From: JAHFQJ01 sp046050125
Lineage (GTDB): Bacteria; Pseudomonadota; Gammaproteobacteria; Burkholderiales; Burkholderiaceae
Assembly: GCA_046050125.1 (NCBI GenBank)
Contig: JBJOQB010000089.1
Location: 1 to 8,730, forward strand
Length of the DNA: 8,730 bases
Reading direction: 5' to 3'
Below, one piece after another: positions 5,799 through 8,730 of the stretch (within the stretch, counting starts at the first letter, position 1; the number at the start of each line of letters is the position of its first letter). The notes beneath the pieces are model-generated. The model saw only the letters and a list, made by a program, of their open reading frames with translations, had not been told where the DNA came from and made no database searches. Position numbers and translations under genes: made by a program.

Positions 5799-7121
5799 AT
5801 GCAAAATAAAAATACGACCAGCCCAGCAGATACTAAACAAATTAATCCAGAATTAGCTCAAAGTTTTTCAGATATGAATATAGATGAAAAACTACTAAAA
5901 GCAATTAAAAAATTTGGTTACACTCAACCAACAGCAATTCAATCCCAAGCAATTCCGTCAATTATTAATCAACATGATGTTTTAGCAAGTGCTCAAACAG
6001 GAAGCGGTAAAACAGCTGCTTTTGTAATACCAATTATTCAAAGATTATTGAAAGATGCAAGCGATAGCCCATCGCCAGCCAAACACCCTGTAAGAGCATT
6101 AATCTTAGCTCCTACACGTGAGCTTGCACAGCAAATATATGATGTTTTTGCCAAATTTATTGAATACACACCTTTACGTATTGTAACTCTACTTGGTGGA
6201 GAATCAATGCCAAATCAAAAACAATTGCTACAAAAGGGTGTTGACATAGTGATTGCAACCCCAGGGCGTTTGTATGACCATGTAAATATGAATAATATAC
6301 AATTAGGTAAAGTTGATATCCTTACTCTTGATGAAGCAGATAGAATGTTAGATATGGGATTTTTACCTGAAATTGAGAAAATTATTTCATATCTTCCTCA
6401 AAGTCGCCAAACATTATTATTTTCTGCAACATTTTCAGAATATATTACAAAACTTACTAAAAAATATCAAAAATCGCCAATTGTTATTAAAACACATTCT
6501 GTAAATTCAAGTAATGTAAATGTAAAACAAAGTATTTATTTAATTCAAGAATACCAACGTTTTACCACATTAAAGCGTGTTTTATATGATAACAATGGAC
6601 AATGCATTGTGTTTACAAACAGTAAAATCGATTGTAAAAAATTACAGCAACAATTAAATGATAATTACACTGCTGTAGCAATTCATGGGGACATGACGCA
6701 ATCGCAAAGGATAGAGAGCTTACAGGCATTTAAAGATAACAAAATTCGCATACTTGTAGCAACTGATGTAGCGGCTCGTGGTTTAGATATAGCAGCACTA
6801 CCACTAGTTATTAATTATCATATTCCATATCATGCTGAAGATTATGTTCATCGAATTGGTAGAACTGGCAGAGCAGGGCAAGCTGGATTAGCAATTTCTA
6901 TATGCTCGGATAAGGAAGTACATAATAAAGATGCTATTGAAAAACTAATTGGCAAAAATATTATTGAAACTAAAACACCTGAAAGAAATTCAGCCAAAGA
7001 AGCTAATCACAGTGCGATAAAAAGCATAAAGTATACGATTTCTGGAGAATATAGCAATAAATATACTCGTAATAAAGTAGTATCTGATTGTGCTTTATTT
7101 AGGCTTAAAACAAAAGTATAA
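5799..7121 (+). CDS. rhlE: DEAD-box ATP-dependent RNA helicase, RhlE type
   Basis: This 440-residue cytoplasmic helicase uses ATP to unwind short RNA duplexes; relatives act in ribosome assembly, RNA decay and cold growth. All core motifs are present: Phe23 and the Q motif GYTQPTAIQ (40-48), Walker A AQTGSGKT (65-72), PTRELA (105-110), GG (133-134), TPGR (154-157), DEAD (178-181), SAT (209-211), IVFTNSK (270-276), ATDVAARGLD (321-330) and HRIGRTGR (351-358). The spacing and the FSDMNIDEKLLKAI lead-in fit RhlE better than SrmB, DbpA or DeaD. After the second RecA-like domain there is only a short tail of about 55 residues, Lys-rich but without the Arg/Gly-rich extension common in proteobacterial RhlE. 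The N-terminus (MQNKNTTSPADT) is a polar extension. No Shine-Dalgarno is visible. purK follows after 45 bases, so cotranscription is possible. Confidence 0.95.
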   Translation: MQNKNTTSPADTKQINPELAQSFSDMNIDEKLLKAIKKFGYTQPTAIQSQAIPSIINQHDVLASAQTGSGKTAAFVIPIIQRLLKDASDSPSPAKHPVRALILAPTRELAQQIYDVFAKFIEYTPLRIVTLLGGESMPNQKQLLQKGVDIVIATPGRLYDHVNMNNIQLGKVDILTLDEADRMLDMGFLPEIEKIISYLPQSRQTLLFSATFSEYITKLTKKYQKSPIVIKTHSVNSSNVNVKQSIYLIQEYQRFTTLKRVLYDNNGQCIVFTNSKIDCKKLQQQLNDNYTAVAIHGDMTQSQRIESLQAFKDNKIRILVATDVAARGLDIAALPLVINYHIPYHAEDYVHRIGRTGRAGQAGLAISICSDKEVHNKDAIEKLIGKNIIETKTPERNSAKEANHSAIKSIKYTISGEYSNKYTRNKVVSDCALFRLKTKV

Positions 7122-7166
7122 AATATATAAACAAATATTTAAATTCAAACATTCAATATTTTAATC

Positions 7167-8462
7167 ATGCAAAATAACAATAATACCTACAGTACAGCAG
7201 ATAACGCAGAATTTAATAACAATGAAGCAAATATATACTCAACTACTGTAGACTTAACTGAACTAAATTTAGGTAGTTTAAATGCTGAACAAAATTCCCA
7301 CTCTAATTCACATAAAATGAATATACTTGGTATTTTAGGTGGTGGGCAACTGGGAAGAATGTTTACACAATCCGCCCAAGCCATGGGTTATCAAGTATGC
7401 GTGCTTGACCCAGCACCGAGGGAGCAAAGCCCAGCAGCTAGCATTGCCAACTTTCACATTTGTGCTGATTACACTGATGAACAAGCCCTAGCTTACATGG
7501 CAAATTTATGCCAAGCTATTTCTACAGAATTTGAAAATGTGCCTGCATCTACCTTAGAATTTTTGACAAGTACAGGCACATTTGTTGCGCCAAATGCTTT
7601 TGCCGTGTCAATTGCACAAAACCGCATTCAAGAAAAAATGTTTTTTTGTAATTTAGGTTTAGAAGTTGCTCCATTCCATATCATATCTAGCGTTGAAGAT
7701 ATGTATAAATTAAATGAGCAATTAGATGAGGATTTTTTCCCTGCTATTCTAAAAACAACGCAACTTGGATATGATGGTAAAGGGCAAATTACTGTTTATA
7801 CTCTTGAAGAATTAGTAAATGCATGGCAAGAATTAAGACAAGTAGAATGCATTCTTGAAAAAAGAATTAATATTCATCATGAAATATCAGTAGTTTTAGG
7901 TCGTGATAGATATGGTAATATCGCTAATTATCCAATTGGACAAAATGTACATAAAAATGGAATTTTATTTACATCAACTGTTCCATCGCCAATTACGCCT
8001 GCAAATGTAGCACAAAAAGCTTATCAACAAGCAAAAATTATTGCAGAAAGCTTAAATTATATTGGTGTGTTTTGTGTTGAATTTTTTGTATTAGAAAACG
8101 AGCATATTTATATTAATGAAATTGCACCACGTCCGCATAATTCAGGTCATTATACACAAAATGCGTGTATAACCAGTCAATTTGAGCAACAAGCCCGCAT
8201 TTTAGCAGGATTACCATTAGGTAGTACTGTACAGCATAGCCCTGTTGTAATGGTAAATATACTAGGGGATTCATGGTTTACACATAATAATGAATACAAT
8301 GAACCAAATTGGCAACAAATGCTCCAGCATTCTGGCGTACAATTACATTTATATGGCAAAAATGAAGCTAGGTGTGGGCGAAAAATGGGACATATCAACT
8401 GTGTTAGCGACACATTGAAACATGCTCAAAATATTGCCCAGCATGTTATTGATTTATTATAA
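7167..8462 (+). CDS. purK: N5-carboxyaminoimidazole ribonucleotide synthase (PurK)
   Basis: PurK uses ATP and bicarbonate to turn aminoimidazole ribonucleotide into N5-CAIR in de novo purine synthesis; PurE then isomerises the product. The ATP-grasp enzyme starts at about residue 51: ILGILGGGQLGRM (53-65), EFENVP (121-126), the nucleotide-binding K-T-x-x-x-GYDGKGQ (196-207), EKRI (231-234), the metal/ATP segment VEFFV...INEIAPRPHNSGHYT (304-330) and GRKMGHI (404-410). The protein is 431 residues with the ATG at 7167, but the family normally begins close to the glycine-rich loop. The first 50 residues are Asn/Ser/Thr-rich with no domain. An in-frame ATG at 7317 would give a normal 381-residue enzyme. 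Neither ATG has a Shine-Dalgarno. I kept the upstream start because the frame is open throughout and the protein begins Met-Gln-Asn, like rhlE. No purE is in the window. Confidence 0.95.
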   Translation: MQNNNNTYSTADNAEFNNNEANIYSTTVDLTELNLGSLNAEQNSHSNSHKMNILGILGGGQLGRMFTQSAQAMGYQVCVLDPAPREQSPAASIANFHICADYTDEQALAYMANLCQAISTEFENVPASTLEFLTSTGTFVAPNAFAVSIAQNRIQEKMFFCNLGLEVAPFHIISSVEDMYKLNEQLDEDFFPAILKTTQLGYDGKGQITVYTLEELVNAWQELRQVECILEKRINIHHEISVVLGRDRYGNIANYPIGQNVHKNGILFTSTVPSPITPANVAQKAYQQAKIIAESLNYIGVFCVEFFVLENEHIYINEIAPRPHNSGHYTQNACITSQFEQQARILAGLPLGSTVQHSPVVMVNILGDSWFTHNNEYNEPNWQQMLQHSGVQLHLYGKNEARCGRKMGHINCVSDTLKHAQNIAQHVIDLL

Positions 8463-8730
8463 AGTATAAATATATCTAATCTGTTGCCTTAAATGGCAAC
8501 TACATCTAAGTCAAATCAGCTTCAGGTATGGAATACCAATCAAATGTAAAAGCTTATAAATCAAGTAAATATCTGCTCTCTACCCCAATCATAGTTAATC
8601 ACATACATAAAAACTCTATACAATAAATGTAATATCAATTTACTTACTAATTTAGATGCAATTTTTGCTTTTTATTGTATGAAGTATATAATAAATTAGC
8701 CGAATTAAGCAAGATAAAATGCATTTTTAG
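8463..8730. other. Non-coding tail downstream of purK
   Basis: No supported gene lies here on either strand. Two small hairpins are visible: GTTGCC-TTAAAT-GGCAAC (8483-8500), 20 bases after the purK stop and a possible weak terminator although no T-run follows, and GGTAT-GGA-ATACC (8525-8537). On the minus strand a stop-to-stop frame of 15 codons around 8507-8551 reads AFTFDWYSIPEADLT, which looks protein-like but is too short to call. A further gene may begin beyond the window. Confidence 0.5.

Noticed and set aside
6940..7121. Frameshift shortening the C-terminus of RhlE
   Set aside because: The tail lacks the usual Arg/Gly-rich region, but both helicase domains are complete and RhlE tails vary greatly, so a short tail does not show a break.
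3717..7446. Repeated GCTAGC strings as a DNA uptake sequence
   Set aside because: They mostly fall on in-frame Ala-Ser or Ser-containing codons, flanks vary, and they match no uptake sequence I know.

Overview
The window is about 70% A+T and carries ordinary chromosomal housekeeping genes of a proteobacterium. The GyrB sequence (N-terminal GHKL region, Toprim region, large C-terminal insertion and the ending NIDI) reads as betaproteobacterial, closest in my memory to Burkholderiales/Alcaligenaceae-type GyrB. PurK, RhlE, BolA, SugE and the DUF5329 protein fit that assignment. The low G+C suggests a host-associated or otherwise AT-drifted member of the group. I cannot name a genus.

Layout, left to right: a non-coding AT-rich leader; a BolA-family gene on + (196-543) whose terminator hairpin lies inside the 3' end of a convergent unknown gene on - (555-1175, 206 aa, C-terminus resembling YoeB-type toxins). 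Just upstream of that gene, on the same strand, is a small ORF that looks frameshifted (1197-1410). An intergenic region with two AT-rich dyads follows, then gyrB on + (1599-4076). Next come a palindromic GGAATCCA/TGGATTCC repeat containing a dRS3-like core (4089-4152), a second unknown gene on - (4209-4787, coiled-coil, no Cys or Trp), and a divergent intergenic region with a 9-bp dyad. The right part has a DUF5329 exported protein followed closely by a SugE/Gdx small multidrug-resistance transporter (4914-5615), then rhlE (5799-7121) and purK (7167-8462), all on +. The last 268 bases hold no supported gene.

The recognisable genes cover Fe-S/stress (BolA), DNA supercoiling (GyrB), guanidinium export (SugE), RNA remodelling (RhlE) and purine synthesis (PurK). 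They do not form one pathway. gyrB is not beside dnaA/dnaN, and purK is not beside purE. The two unknown genes flank gyrB and are both on the opposite strand.

Recurring traits: most core genes lack a visible Shine-Dalgarno sequence and have CAA/TTCAA-rich leaders. Three of them begin with Met-(Met)-Gln-Asn and carry Asn/Ser/Thr-rich N-terminal extensions, the longest being 50 residues on PurK. The unknown 206-aa gene is the exception, with a clear AAGAGGA ribosome site. I see no CRISPR array, tRNA, rRNA, insertion sequence or complete novel system. The best leads are the 206-aa gene with its broken small upstream ORF, and the second orphan gene on the other side of gyrB.
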